Shown here in pieces: positions 36,174-44,805 of a DNA stretch of 64,000 nucleotides (the first letter of the stretch is position 1; each line of letters opens with the position of its first letter). The DNA comes from Isoptericola cucumis (GTDB taxonomy: Bacteria; Actinomycetota; Actinomycetes; Actinomycetales; Cellulomonadaceae), in the NCBI RefSeq assembly GCF_014635665.1, contig NZ_BMDG01000011.1:62001-126000 (forward strand), written 5' to 3'. Under the pieces are notes generated by a model. It worked only from the letters and a program-made list of their open reading frames with translations, was not told the origin of the DNA and ran no database searches. A program made the position numbers and the translations under genes.

Positions 36174-37481
36174 TCAGGGCGGAGCGATCCCGACGGGTTT
36201 CGACCTGCGGGTCCGCAGTCGGTGGCGGACCCGGATCGACAGGGCCTCCAGGAGCTCGTGCGTCGTGTAGACGGAGGACGCGCCCTGCGCTCGCGACTGT
36301 CCGAGGTCACCGCCGGGGCCGGTGCCGTCCTGGGCGGTCGTGACCCCGCGGGCGGACCGCCGCTGCGCCTTCACGGTGCCGAGCACGGCCCCCGTGAGCG
36401 CCTCGACCGCGAGAGACGACGGCCAGCTCTCGTCCAGGCGCGCCGTCTCGTCCCGGACCGGGCGCGCGCGGTGCAGGTTCTCGAGGTCCCCCACGATCCG
36501 CACACCGGAGTTCGCGATGCGCTTGGCGTAGCGCCCGCCGTCCTCCACGGCGAGCTCGGCGGCCCACCGCGGCATCCGCACCCGTGGTTCCTCGTCGTCG
36601 GGGACCCGCTGCCCGAGCACCTGGGCGACCGCTCCCCGCACGACATACAGGTACACCGGCCACGGCACCTCGGGCATGCTGGACAGGGTCGCGTTGAGCC
36701 GCCGGAACAGCTCGGCCTCGGGGAGCGACATCGACCGGTTCGCGTCCGCGCCGTCGGCGACCACTCCGGTCAGGGTCCTCGCCGGCAGGCCGAGCAGGTC
36801 CTCGAACGCGTCGGTGAGCAGGTTCTTGTCCGCCTCGTCGGCGATGATCACCGTCACGTTCTCAGGTCCCGCGGCGTCGGCCCAGCGCTCCACCAGGCCC
36901 GCCAGGTCGAGCGTGCGGGCCAGGCGCTCCGGGATCGGCGGCCGCGTGCGGCCGTAGACACGAGCCAACCAGTCCTCGAACGTGACCGACGCCCCGCTCT
37001 TGAGCCGCTCGACCCACCTGGACGGCAGCATCGCGGCCGGCGAGCGCAGCGTGATGACGACGTGCGCTCGTCCGTCACCCAGCTGGTCGACGAACTTGCG
37101 CGCCATGGGTGCCGAGGCGGAAGCCGCCGACTCGTGGCTGACGAGGACCCGCCTGGAGGGCTCCGCCTCGATGTCGGCCATGAGGGAGGTCCACTCCGAC
37201 GCCGGCGGGACCCGGGTCGCCTCGGCCCTGCTCGCCCCCAACGACGTCCGGGCATCACCCGAGACGCTGATCAGCGGGTCCGGCATGCCCATGAACGCGC
37301 AGAACTCGATCCGATGGTTCTTCCTGGTGCCCGGATAGAGCACGCCCGCCTCCCGGAGAGCGGGCCGTGCTCGGTGCGCCGCAGCCTGCAGCGCGCTGGT
37401 GCCGGTCTTCGGCGGACCGATGTGGAGCAGCCGTGCCCCGGGCGGAAGCAGCAGTCCTCCACGTCTTTGTGGCTGAGACAT
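36174..37481 (-). CDS. Sulfotransferase-like protein
   Basis: A predicted 435-residue protein. LLHIGPPKTGTSALQ near residue 20 matches the 5'-phosphosulfate-binding loop of PAPS-dependent sulfotransferases, and VVITLRSPAAMLPSRWVERLKSG resembles the 3'-phosphate-binding region. No signal peptide is present. The substrate is unknown; cell-surface glycans are a common target of this family. The start chosen is ATG 37481 (MSQPQRRGG); an upstream extension is possible but not conserved in character. It converges on the RCC1 gene with a 44-base gap and is divergent from the sigma factor gene. Confidence 0.75.
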   Translation of the reverse strand: MSQPQRRGGLLLPPGARLLHIGPPKTGTSALQAAAHRARPALREAGVLYPGTRKNHRIEFCAFMGMPDPLISVSGDARTSLGASRAEATRVPPASEWTSLMADIEAEPSRRVLVSHESAASASAPMARKFVDQLGDGRAHVVITLRSPAAMLPSRWVERLKSGASVTFEDWLARVYGRTRPPIPERLARTLDLAGLVERWADAAGPENVTVIIADEADKNLLTDAFEDLLGLPARTLTGVVADGADANRSMSLPEAELFRRLNATLSSMPEVPWPVYLYVVRGAVAQVLGQRVPDDEEPRVRMPRWAAELAVEDGGRYAKRIANSGVRIVGDLENLHRARPVRDETARLDESWPSSLAVEALTGAVLGTVKAQRRSARGVTTAQDGTGPGGDLGQSRAQGASSVYTTHELLEALSIRVRHRLRTRRSKPVGIAPP

Positions 37482-37586
37482 GGTCAGGAGTGTAGGGGAA
37501 TGTCTCGCTCGTCCCCTCGAGGCGGGCGCGCGAGTCGTTCGGCGCGGTCGGCTGTCCGCCGGCGCACGGTGCCGGGATACTGCCGA

Positions 37587-37611
37587 CAACCTTTTGCCCC
37601 CGGCCGGCGTC
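37587..37611 (+). promoter_or_regulatory. Candidate ECF-type promoter of the sigma factor gene
   Basis: CAACC at 37587-37591 and CGTC at 37608-37611, 16 bases apart, match the general ECF promoter pattern and stand 35 bases before the sigma gene start. Autoregulation is inferred. Confidence 0.5.
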
Positions 37612-37645
37612 TGTGTTCCATGACTCCACGACGTAGGCGGTTGAC

Positions 37646-38242
37646 ATGACGAGCGACTGCGCGCCGGCGCTGCTGGGCGAGCGGGACGACGAACGGGTCC
37701 GGGTCGTCGCGGCGGGCAGCACGCCGGCGGAGCGCTTCACGGCCTTCGCGGCGGCGAGCACCCCGGCGCTGTCCCGGATCGCGTACCTCCTGTGCGGCGA
37801 CCGGCACCGCGCCGGCGACCTGGTCCAGCTCGCGCTGGAGCGGACCTATCTCGCGTGGGGGCGCGTCGGCGACGGCGACCCCTTCGCCTACGCGCGGCGC
37901 GTCATCGCGACGGCGCGCATCGACGGCTGGCGGCGCACGCGCCGCGACGTGCTGTCCGACCCGGCGGACCTGCACCCGGCACCCGTCCCCGACGGCACGC
38001 GCACGGTCGTGGACCGCGACGCGCTGGTGCGGGCGCTGCGGAGGCTGCCCGAGGCGCAGCGGCGCGTCGTCGTCCTGCGCCATCTCCTCGACCGGTCGGA
38101 GGCGCAGACCGCCGACGAGCTCGGCATCTCGGTGGGTGCCGTGAAGTCGAGCGGGTCGCGCGGGCTGGCGAGGTTGCGCCAGCTCCTGGGAGCGGACGGC
38201 ACGGGCGAGACGACACCGGCGAGGAAGGGGACGGTCCGATGA
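37646..38242 (+). CDS. SigE-family ECF RNA polymerase sigma factor
   Basis: A predicted 198-residue sigma-70 family protein with only regions 2 and 4. Region 2 (about 35-95) contains LLCGDRHRAGDLVQLALERTYLAWGRV. Region 4 (about 128-180) contains LRRLPEAQRRVVVLRHLLDRSEAQTADELGIS with its helix-turn-helix. It matches the actinobacterial SigE-type (TIGR02983-like) group. ATG start, weak ribosome-binding site. Its stop overlaps the next gene's ATG, which encodes the likely membrane regulator. A candidate own-type promoter is upstream. Confidence 0.9.
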   Translation: MTSDCAPALLGERDDERVRVVAAGSTPAERFTAFAAASTPALSRIAYLLCGDRHRAGDLVQLALERTYLAWGRVGDGDPFAYARRVIATARIDGWRRTRRDVLSDPADLHPAPVPDGTRTVVDRDALVRALRRLPEAQRRVVVLRHLLDRSEAQTADELGISVGAVKSSGSRGLARLRQLLGADGTGETTPARKGTVR

Positions 38243-39768
38243 CCATCCAGGACGATTTCGTGGCAGAGCTTCAGCACGCGGCCGGCCAGGTCGGCCCGGT
38301 CGCCGGCCTCGACGGCAGCGCGATGGGACGACGCGCCGTCCGCCGCGGTCGGGCGCGCCGGGGGGCGCTGGCAGGCGCGGCGGCGCTCGCCGCGGTGGGT
38401 GCGGTCGTGGGCGCGGGCCTCCTCACGGACGGCCCGGCGGCGATCAGCCCCGCCGCCTCCGACGTGCCGGAGGGCTGGACCCCCGTCGCCGTCGGGGGCG
38501 TCCGGCTCGCGCTGCCGCCCGGGCTCGAACCGGGCGCCGACGGCGTCTGGGAGGGCACCCAGGACGAGGGCCGGCAGGACTTCGTGCAGGTCCAGCCCGC
38601 GGACGACGGGACACCGCTCGCACCACCCGGGTCAGGGCTCACGCCTGCCGCGGTCGACGTCCCGGGCGCCGAGTCGGCGCAGTACGTCACCGAGACGTCC
38701 GACGACCCGGCCGTGGCGCAGGACTTCACCGGGACGCTGCATGTCCACCTGGGATCCGGCGCCGTGGTGCAGGTCGTCGTGGTCTGGGGCGAGGCCGACG
38801 AGGGCGAGGACACCTTCGCCGAGCTGGTCGGCACGGTCTCCGTCGACGACGACTCCCCCGCCCTGCCGGCGCCCGACGCGGTCCCGGAGCTCCAGCCGCT
38901 CGCGGGGTACGTCCGGGAGGTCCCGGACGGCTGGCGGGAGGCCGAGCTCACCGGCCTGGGCTACGCGTTCCCCGCCGGCTGGCTCGAGGACCGGTCACCG
39001 GCCGGCGTGTTCCCGGCCGGCTCCACGGTCCGCGCGACGAGCGCCGACGGCGCGTCCCGCCTGTCGGTCACCCGGGCGGCCGACTCCGCGGGCTGGCCCG
39101 CGTCGATCGCGCCGTCGAGCTCGCACCCGGCGTCCACCTTCCCCCTCGACGGCGCGGACGTGGTGCAGGTCGAGACCCGGACCGCGGACAGGGCGCGCAC
39201 CGTCACGGCGAAGGTGCGGCGCGAGGGCGGGCGCGGGTACCTCGTCACGGTCGAGACCCCGGGGACGGCCGCCGGCCGCACGCTGGCGCTGCAGGTGCTG
39301 GGCACCCTCGGGTTCGTCGCGGGGTCCGAGGAGGTGCCCGGCCCCGACGAGCTCCCGCAGCTTCCGACGGCGGCGGTCCCGCGGGACTGGACCGAGGCGC
39401 GGTCGGGCGGGCTGCGGCTCTCCGTCCCGCCCGCCTGGACGGCCGGGTCCACGGCCGGCGCCGCGGTCTGGACGTCCGGTCCGGAAGCCGGCCGTGCACA
39501 GGAGACGGTCCGGGTCTCGCGCGGGACGGTCGTGGACGGTGTCGCGCCGGCTCCGTCCGGGTACCGCCACGACGTGCCGGGCGCGGACCGGGTCGTCGTC
39601 GAGGTGGGCGAGCGCGCCGGGCGGGGGGACGCCGTGCAGTTCGTGGGCACGGTGGAGCTCTCCCGCGGCGACCAGATGGTGGTGGTCGAGTACGCGGGTC
39701 CCCAGGGCGGCGACGCGGGCGAGCGGTTCGGCATGATCGTGCGGTCGCTCGCCCTGACGGGCGGCTGA
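38239..39768 (+). CDS. Single-pass membrane protein coupled to the ECF sigma factor
   Basis: A predicted 509-residue protein. A short cytoplasmic N-terminus (about 1-42) and one transmembrane helix (GALAGAAALAAVGAVVGAGLL) lead to a 440-residue extracytoplasmic part. That part contains about three repeats of a domain opening DVPEGWTPVAVGGVRLALPPG, EVPDGWREAELTGLGYAFPAG and AVPRDWTEARSGGLRLSVPPA. The four-base overlap with the sigma gene suggests an anti-sigma or sensor role, but no zinc-binding anti-sigma motif is seen. The stop lies in an 11-base triplication. Confidence 0.75.
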   Translation: MTIQDDFVAELQHAAGQVGPVAGLDGSAMGRRAVRRGRARRGALAGAAALAAVGAVVGAGLLTDGPAAISPAASDVPEGWTPVAVGGVRLALPPGLEPGADGVWEGTQDEGRQDFVQVQPADDGTPLAPPGSGLTPAAVDVPGAESAQYVTETSDDPAVAQDFTGTLHVHLGSGAVVQVVVVWGEADEGEDTFAELVGTVSVDDDSPALPAPDAVPELQPLAGYVREVPDGWREAELTGLGYAFPAGWLEDRSPAGVFPAGSTVRATSADGASRLSVTRAADSAGWPASIAPSSSHPASTFPLDGADVVQVETRTADRARTVTAKVRREGGRGYLVTVETPGTAAGRTLALQVLGTLGFVAGSEEVPGPDELPQLPTAAVPRDWTEARSGGLRLSVPPAWTAGSTAGAAVWTSGPEAGRAQETVRVSRGTVVDGVAPAPSGYRHDVPGADRVVVEVGERAGRGDAVQFVGTVELSRGDQMVVVEYAGPQGGDAGERFGMIVRSLALTGG

Positions 39769-39795
39769 CACCCGGCTGACACCCGGCTGACACCC
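39763..39795 (+). repeat. 11-base tandem triplication over a stop codon
   Basis: Three exact copies of GGCTGACACCC. The first contains the TGA of the preceding gene. Confidence 0.9.
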
Positions 39796-39884
39796 GGCGG
39801 GCCGGTGCACCAGGTGCGCCGGCCCGCCGTCGCGTGCGAAAACGCTGGTGGGCGGAGGCGTCGCGCGTCACGATGGTGCGCACC

Positions 39885-40928
39885 ATGGACACGGTCGAGA
39901 TCGCGTGCGACGAGTCCGGCTTCTCCGGGACGAACCTCCTGGACCCGCGCTCGCCGGTGATCGCGCACGGGAGCGTCGACCTCACTCCGGCCGAGGCGGC
40001 CGAGGTGCTCGCCGTCCTGCGGTCCCGGTTCGGCCACCGCCGGACGGCGGAGCACAAGGCCCACCTGCTGCTGCGGCCGGGTCAGCTGCCCGCGCTCGAG
40101 TGGTTCCTGGCCGAGCTGGACGGGCGGGCGCACGTGCACGTCGTCGACAAGCGCGCCTTCGTGGCCGCCCGGGTGGTCGAGCTGTTCGCCCACGAGCCGT
40201 CGTACACGGACGGGACGCGGCTGGGCCGGGACCACCGCGCGGCCGTCGCCGCGCTGCGCCCGCGGACGGACCTGCTCGAGGCGTTCGTCGCGCTCACGCA
40301 CCTCAAGCACCGGCGGCTGGTGGACCCGGTCGCCGTCGACCGCTTCCTCGGGGCGGTGCCGGACGACGTGCCGGACGACGTGCCGGAGCTGCGCGCCGTG
40401 ACGAGGTCGCGCGTCGAGGCCGTGCTGGCACGGCTGGTCGACGGCGACCCGGCGATCCCGCCGCCGCTCGAACCGCTGGTGCCCGCGGTCGCGGAGACCG
40501 TGCTGGCGTGGAGCGCCGGACGCCGGTCGGTCGCCGTGGTGCACGACGAGCAGAGCGCCCTCACCCCGCAGCGCACGGCCCGGCTGGCGGCGAGCCTCGC
40601 GCAGGCGGTCGCCCCGGCGCCGCCGCCCCTGCTCGGCGTGCGGCAGGTCGACTCGCGGCACGACCCGCGCGTGCAGGTCGCCGACCTCCTGGCCGGCGCG
40701 GCCCGGCAGGACGCCACCCGGCAGGACGCCACGCGGACGGCGTCCGGAGCGACGCCGCCGGCCGTCACCGCGGGAGCGTCCCGGCGATCCGCCGACGGAG
40801 CACGGGGACCCAGTGGTCCCCGTACGCCCGCTGGAGCTCCGGCAGCCGCCAGTCGCGACCCGTCACCCGGCCCCGGCAGCGCGGCGACCCGCACCGGCAG
40901 TCCAGGACGAAGCCCGGGTCGTCCGTGA
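39885..40928 (+). CDS. DUF3800-like protein with aberrant C-terminus
   Basis: A 347-residue reading frame from ATG 39885 (MDTVEIACDESGFSGTN); ATG 39873 is an alternative. The acidic CDESG start, HVHVVDKRAF in the middle and HDEQSALTP, then VQVADLLAGA, fit the DUF3800/RNase H-like family, whose role is unknown. After VADLLAGAA the sequence turns into a low-complexity stretch (QDATRQDATRTASG...) to the end. That last part lies antisense to the SET-domain gene with a 164-base overlap. The natural C-terminus is probably lost or replaced, by repeat expansion or frameshift. Confidence 0.65.
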   Translation: MDTVEIACDESGFSGTNLLDPRSPVIAHGSVDLTPAEAAEVLAVLRSRFGHRRTAEHKAHLLLRPGQLPALEWFLAELDGRAHVHVVDKRAFVAARVVELFAHEPSYTDGTRLGRDHRAAVAALRPRTDLLEAFVALTHLKHRRLVDPVAVDRFLGAVPDDVPDDVPELRAVTRSRVEAVLARLVDGDPAIPPPLEPLVPAVAETVLAWSAGRRSVAVVHDEQSALTPQRTARLAASLAQAVAPAPPPLLGVRQVDSRHDPRVQVADLLAGAARQDATRQDATRTASGATPPAVTAGASRRSADGARGPSGPRTPAGAPAAASRDPSPGPGSAATRTGSPGRSPGRP

Positions 40929-41301
40929 TGGTGGCGTAGTCGAGGGTGAGCTCCTCCCCCGCGGCGACGTCGCGCCGGGCGACGAGCGTGTACGGGTCGG
41001 CCCACCACGTCGTGGGCTCGCAGCCGTGGTTGCCGGCGTGCAAGGGGTCGCCCTCCGGCAGGACCAGGTTCACGGCCTCGCCGACCGAGACCGTGTCGAC
41101 GTAGGTGCCCGACGTCGCCGCCGCGCGGAAGAGGTCCGCCAGGCCGGCGTCCGACACGAGCCGGCCGCCGAACCGGGCGACGAGCTCGCCCGACAGGATC
41201 TGGTCGCGGGCGAACAGGCCCTCGCCGTCGATGTCCGACCGGCCCACCAGGGCGCGCGGGCTGAGCCAGGTGTCGGGTCGTGGAGCAGGAAAGGCCGTCA
41301 C
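40765..41301 (-). CDS. SET-domain protein (putative lysine methyltransferase)
   Basis: A predicted 178-residue protein that is nearly all SET domain. SDIDGEGLFARDQILSGELVARFGG opens it. GNHGCEPTTWW corresponds to the NHxCxPN SAM/knot motif, with N replaced by T at the last position, and GEELTLDYAT matches the catalytic GEELTxDY. A post-SET zinc cluster CRCGSPRCRG is present. SET proteins are mainly eukaryotic but scattered in bacteria; the bacterial target is unknown. It is divergent from the LysR gene and overlaps the DUF3800-like gene tail to tail. Confidence 0.85.
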   Translation of the reverse strand: MTAFPAPRPDTWLSPRALVGRSDIDGEGLFARDQILSGELVARFGGRLVSDAGLADLFRAAATSGTYVDTVSVGEAVNLVLPEGDPLHAGNHGCEPTTWWADPYTLVARRDVAAGEELTLDYATITDDPGFVLDCRCGSPRCRGRVTGRDWRLPELQRAYGDHWVPVLRRRIAGTLPR

Positions 41302-41369
41302 GGTGCCGACGATGCCGCGCGTCGGCCGGCCCCGGCAAGGGCGTCCGCCCGTAGCCCTATCCTCCTCGG

Positions 41370-42287
41370 ATGGCCCTCGACCCCACCACGCTCCGGACCC
41401 TCGGAGCCGCGATCCGGCAGGGCTCGTTCGCGGCCGCGGGCCGGGAGCTCGGCTACACGGCGTCCGCGGTGTCCCAGCAGATGTCCGGGCTCGAGCGGTC
41501 GTTGGGCCTGCAGCTCTTCGAGCGGCACGCCCGCAGCGTCGTGCCGACGGAGGCGGCGCAGTACCTGTACGAGCGCTCCGAGGACCTGCTGGGGCTGGTC
41601 GACCAGCTCGAGGCCGACGTCGCGCGGCTCGCCGCGGGGCAGGCCGGCCGGCTGCGCATCGGGAGCTTCGCGTCGGCGGGCGGGCCGATCGTGGCCCAGG
41701 TGATCGCGCGGTTCCTGGTCCGTCGCCGTGACGTCGAGATCTCGCTCGACGAGGGGGAACCGCACGAGCTGTTCCCTCGCGTGCTCGACGGCGACCTCGA
41801 CGTCGCGCTCGGCTTCCGGTACGACCTGGTGCCGACGCGGTGGCCCCCGGACGTGGTGCTCACGGAGCTGATGGTCGAGGACCTGTACGTCGTCGCGCCC
41901 CGCCGCCACCGGCTGGCGCACGCACGGTCCGTCGGCTTCGGCGACCTGGCGCCCGAACGGTGGATCGCGAACCGCGAGGACACGGCCGCCAGCCGCTGCC
42001 TCGTGGCCCTCGCCGAGGAGGAGGGCTTCAGCCCGCGCATCGCCTTCCGGAGCAACAGCTTCGGGACGGTCCGCGGGTTCGTGGCCGCCGGGCTCGGCGT
42101 CGCGCTGCTCCCCGGGCTGGCGCACGAGCCGGACGACGACGAGATCGTGACGCTGCCCGTGTCGCGGCCGCTGCCGCGACGCCGGATCGTCGCCGCGACG
42201 CGCCGCGTGCACGACAACCCGCTGACGGACGCGTTCCTCGCGGCGATCCGCCAGGTGACGGCAGGGCTGTCGGCGAGCGACCGCTGA
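41370..42287 (+). CDS. LysR-type transcriptional regulator
   Basis: A predicted 305-residue regulator. The N-terminal winged helix-turn-helix (about 5-62) has GSFAAAGRELGYTASAVSQQMSGLERSLG and the LFER segment. A linker helix and a periplasmic-binding-protein-like effector domain follow (about 90-295). It lies 150 bases upstream of the solute symporter gene in the same direction, so it probably controls that gene or the catabolic locus; the effector is unknown. Confidence 0.92.
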   Translation: MALDPTTLRTLGAAIRQGSFAAAGRELGYTASAVSQQMSGLERSLGLQLFERHARSVVPTEAAQYLYERSEDLLGLVDQLEADVARLAAGQAGRLRIGSFASAGGPIVAQVIARFLVRRRDVEISLDEGEPHELFPRVLDGDLDVALGFRYDLVPTRWPPDVVLTELMVEDLYVVAPRRHRLAHARSVGFGDLAPERWIANREDTAASRCLVALAEEEGFSPRIAFRSNSFGTVRGFVAAGLGVALLPGLAHEPDDDEIVTLPVSRPLPRRRIVAATRRVHDNPLTDAFLAAIRQVTAGLSASDR

Positions 42288-42436
42288 CTGCCGCCCCGCG
42301 TCGTCCGTAAGCAGTGCTGGCGTCGAGGGCGCCCAGGTCTGGTCGAAAGCCCCTGTCGCCGGCCCGCGGCGGGTCAGCAGACTCGACCTCAATCGATGGC
42401 GATGCAGCAGCGGTGCTGCGGGACGGGGATGCTCGG

Positions 42437-43975
42437 ATGGACAGCAGCACCACACCTTCGGTCGTCGCGTTCGTGCTCTATCTGGTCGTGATGCTGGGCA
42501 TCGGCGTGTGGTTCATGCGACAGAACGACAGCGTCGCGGACTTCGCCATCGGCGGGCGCCGGCTCGGGACCTTCACGGCGACGCTCAGCGCGAAGGCGAC
42601 GGACTCGAGCTCCTGGGTGTTCCTGGGGCTGCCCGGCGCCTTCTACGTCAGCGGCATGCAGAACGTCTGGATGATCGTCGGCCTCACCGTCGGCTTCTAC
42701 GTCAGCTGGCGCCTCGTCGCCGGCCGGCTGCGCGAGCACTCCGAGCTCGGCTTCGACTGGCGCAGCGGCCGGCGGTCCGAGTCCGTGACCCTGCCCGCCT
42801 ACCTCGCCAACCGGTTCCACAGCGACTCGCTGCGCCTCGTGTCCGCCGTCTTCATCATGGTGTTCTACGTCGTGTACCTGGGGTCCGGCCTGGTCGCGAC
42901 GGGCCTGATGTTCGGCCAGGTCTTCGGCGTCTCCAACACGACCGGCATCCTCATCGGAGCCGGCGTCGTGATGGTCTACTCCTGCCTCGGCGGGTTCCTC
43001 GCCTCCAGCTACACGGACGTCGTGCAGGGGATCCTGATGTTCGTGAGCCTGGCCGTCGTCTCGGTCGTGGCGCTCGTGAACGTCGGCGGCCCGGCGGCGC
43101 TCGCCCAGGGCGTCGCCGACGCGAACCCCGACCTGGCGTCCCCGTTCGTCGAGGTCGCGCTCGAGGGCGGCGAGTGGGTGTCGGGCAGCTCCGTCGCCGT
43201 CGTCGCGATCGTCTCCGCGCTGGCGTGGGGCCTCGGCTACTTCGGGCAGCCGCACATCCTGGCGCGCTTCATGGGGCTGCGGACGTCGGAGTCGACGAAG
43301 AGCGCCCGGCGGCTCGGCGTGTTCCTGTCGGTCACGCTGCTCGGCTTCGCGGGTGTCATCGGCATGCTCGCCGTCGTCACCTTCGGCCCCGGCCTCGACA
43401 ACCCCGAGAACGCGTACGCGGCGCTCGTCGACGCGCTCCTGCCGTCGTGGATGGTCGGCATCTTCCTCGCCGGCATCCTCGCCGCGATCATGAGCACCGC
43501 CGACTCCCAGCTCGTCGTGGCCGCCACCACGCTCTCGGAGGACTTCTACCGCGCGTTCGTGAACCGCGCCGCGACGGACCGGACGCTCGTGTGGATCAGC
43601 CGGGTCACGGTGATCCTCGTGTCGGCCGTCGCCGTGGCGATCGCCCTGCGCGGGGGCACCGTCCTCGGCCTCGTGTCCTACGCCTGGGCCGGGTTCGGCG
43701 CCGCCTTCGGTCCCGTCGTCCTGGCGGCCCTGTACTCCCGGCGCACGACCTGGGTCGGGGCGCTCGCCGGGATGCTCGCCGGCGGGATCACCGTCGTCGT
43801 CTACCCGCTCGTCGACACGATCGGGCTGTACGAGCTCGTGCCCGGCTTCGCCGCCGGACTGCTCGGCGTCTGGGTCGGCAACCGGCTCGGACCGGCGCCG
43901 TCGGAGCAGGTCAGGGCGCAGTACGACGCCGTCCGGGTCCCGGCCCCGCACGCCGAGCGCGTCCCCGCCGCGTGA
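42437..43975 (+). CDS. Sodium:solute symporter (SSS family, PutP-like)
   Basis: A predicted 512-residue transporter with about 13 transmembrane helices. SSWVFLGLPGAFYVSGMQNVWM, GGFLASSYTDVVQGILM and FLAGILAAIMSTADSQLVVAATTLSED match the Na+/proline (PutP) branch, including the serine-rich sodium-binding stretch. It imports a small carboxylate or amino acid driven by sodium. ATG 42437 opens the first helix. Upstream extension is not conserved. The crotonase gene follows after 50 bases. Confidence 0.9.
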   Translation: MDSSTTPSVVAFVLYLVVMLGIGVWFMRQNDSVADFAIGGRRLGTFTATLSAKATDSSSWVFLGLPGAFYVSGMQNVWMIVGLTVGFYVSWRLVAGRLREHSELGFDWRSGRRSESVTLPAYLANRFHSDSLRLVSAVFIMVFYVVYLGSGLVATGLMFGQVFGVSNTTGILIGAGVVMVYSCLGGFLASSYTDVVQGILMFVSLAVVSVVALVNVGGPAALAQGVADANPDLASPFVEVALEGGEWVSGSSVAVVAIVSALAWGLGYFGQPHILARFMGLRTSESTKSARRLGVFLSVTLLGFAGVIGMLAVVTFGPGLDNPENAYAALVDALLPSWMVGIFLAGILAAIMSTADSQLVVAATTLSEDFYRAFVNRAATDRTLVWISRVTVILVSAVAVAIALRGGTVLGLVSYAWAGFGAAFGPVVLAALYSRRTTWVGALAGMLAGGITVVVYPLVDTIGLYELVPGFAAGLLGVWVGNRLGPAPSEQVRAQYDAVRVPAPHAERVPAA

Positions 43976-44025
43976 GCGGGACGACACACAGACAGCACAC
44001 CCACCAGCAGCACACAGGAGGATCG

Positions 44026-44805
44026 ATGGGACAGGTACGCACCGAGGTGGTCGACGGCTGCGGCATCGTCACGCTGGACAACCCGCAGGCGCTCAACGCG
44101 TGGAGCCAGGACATGCAGCGCGCGGTCGGGACGGCGGTGGCCACGTTCGCCGCGGACCCCGAGGTCCGCTCGGTCGTGCTGACCGGGGCCGGAGACCGTG
44201 CCTTCTGCTCCGGGCAGGACCTCAAGGAGCTGGCCGGCTTCGGCGTCGACGACGTCGCGACCTGGCTCGACACGTTCCAGGACGTCTACGAGACGATCCT
44301 GTCCTGCCCGAAGCCGGTCGTGGCCGCGCTCAACGGGGTGGCGGCCGGGTCCGGCTACCAGCTCTCCCTCCTGTGCGACCTGCGCGTCGCCCACGAGGGC
44401 GTCCGGATGGGACAGCCCGAGGTGAAGTCCGGCATCCCCAGCATCACCGGCATGTACCTGACGTGGCAGTCGCTCGGGCACGCGAAGACGGCGGAGCTGA
44501 TGCTCACCGGACGCCTCGTGGACGCGCAGGAGGCACGCGACCTGGGCCTGGTCACGGAGATCGTCCCGGCGTCGCAGGTGCTCGCGCGGGCCATGGAGCG
44601 GGCCGCCGAGCTCGCCGCGCAGCCGAGCCACGCCTTCCAGCTCACCAAGCAGCACCTCTTCGAGACCCTGCGCCCGGGGCTCCGGGCGGCGTTCGCGGCC
44701 GCCCTCGACATCGACAAGGCGGCCTACGCCGAGGGCGAGCCGCAGGGCACGGCCCAGAAGTTCCTGTCCCGCGGGCGGGACGCGGCCACGACCCCCGCGT
44801 CATGA
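44026..44805 (+). CDS. Crotonase-superfamily protein (enoyl-CoA hydratase-like)
   Basis: A predicted 259-residue acyl-CoA-binding protein. The CoA pocket and oxyanion hole are visible in AFCSGQDLKELAGFG and NGVAAGSGYQLSLLCDLRVA, with GQPEVKSGIPS after. In classical hydratases a catalytic Glu sits in the first helix (GGGCELAMMCD); here that position is Gln (GSGYQLSLLCD). The second Glu (GQPE) is kept. Pure hydratase activity is therefore doubtful. The enzyme may be an isomerase, hydrolase or altered lyase. It overlaps the CoA ligase gene by four bases; the two presumably act on the same acyl-CoA. Confidence 0.85.
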   Translation: MGQVRTEVVDGCGIVTLDNPQALNAWSQDMQRAVGTAVATFAADPEVRSVVLTGAGDRAFCSGQDLKELAGFGVDDVATWLDTFQDVYETILSCPKPVVAALNGVAAGSGYQLSLLCDLRVAHEGVRMGQPEVKSGIPSITGMYLTWQSLGHAKTAELMLTGRLVDAQEARDLGLVTEIVPASQVLARAMERAAELAAQPSHAFQLTKQHLFETLRPGLRAAFAAALDIDKAAYAEGEPQGTAQKFLSRGRDAATTPAS

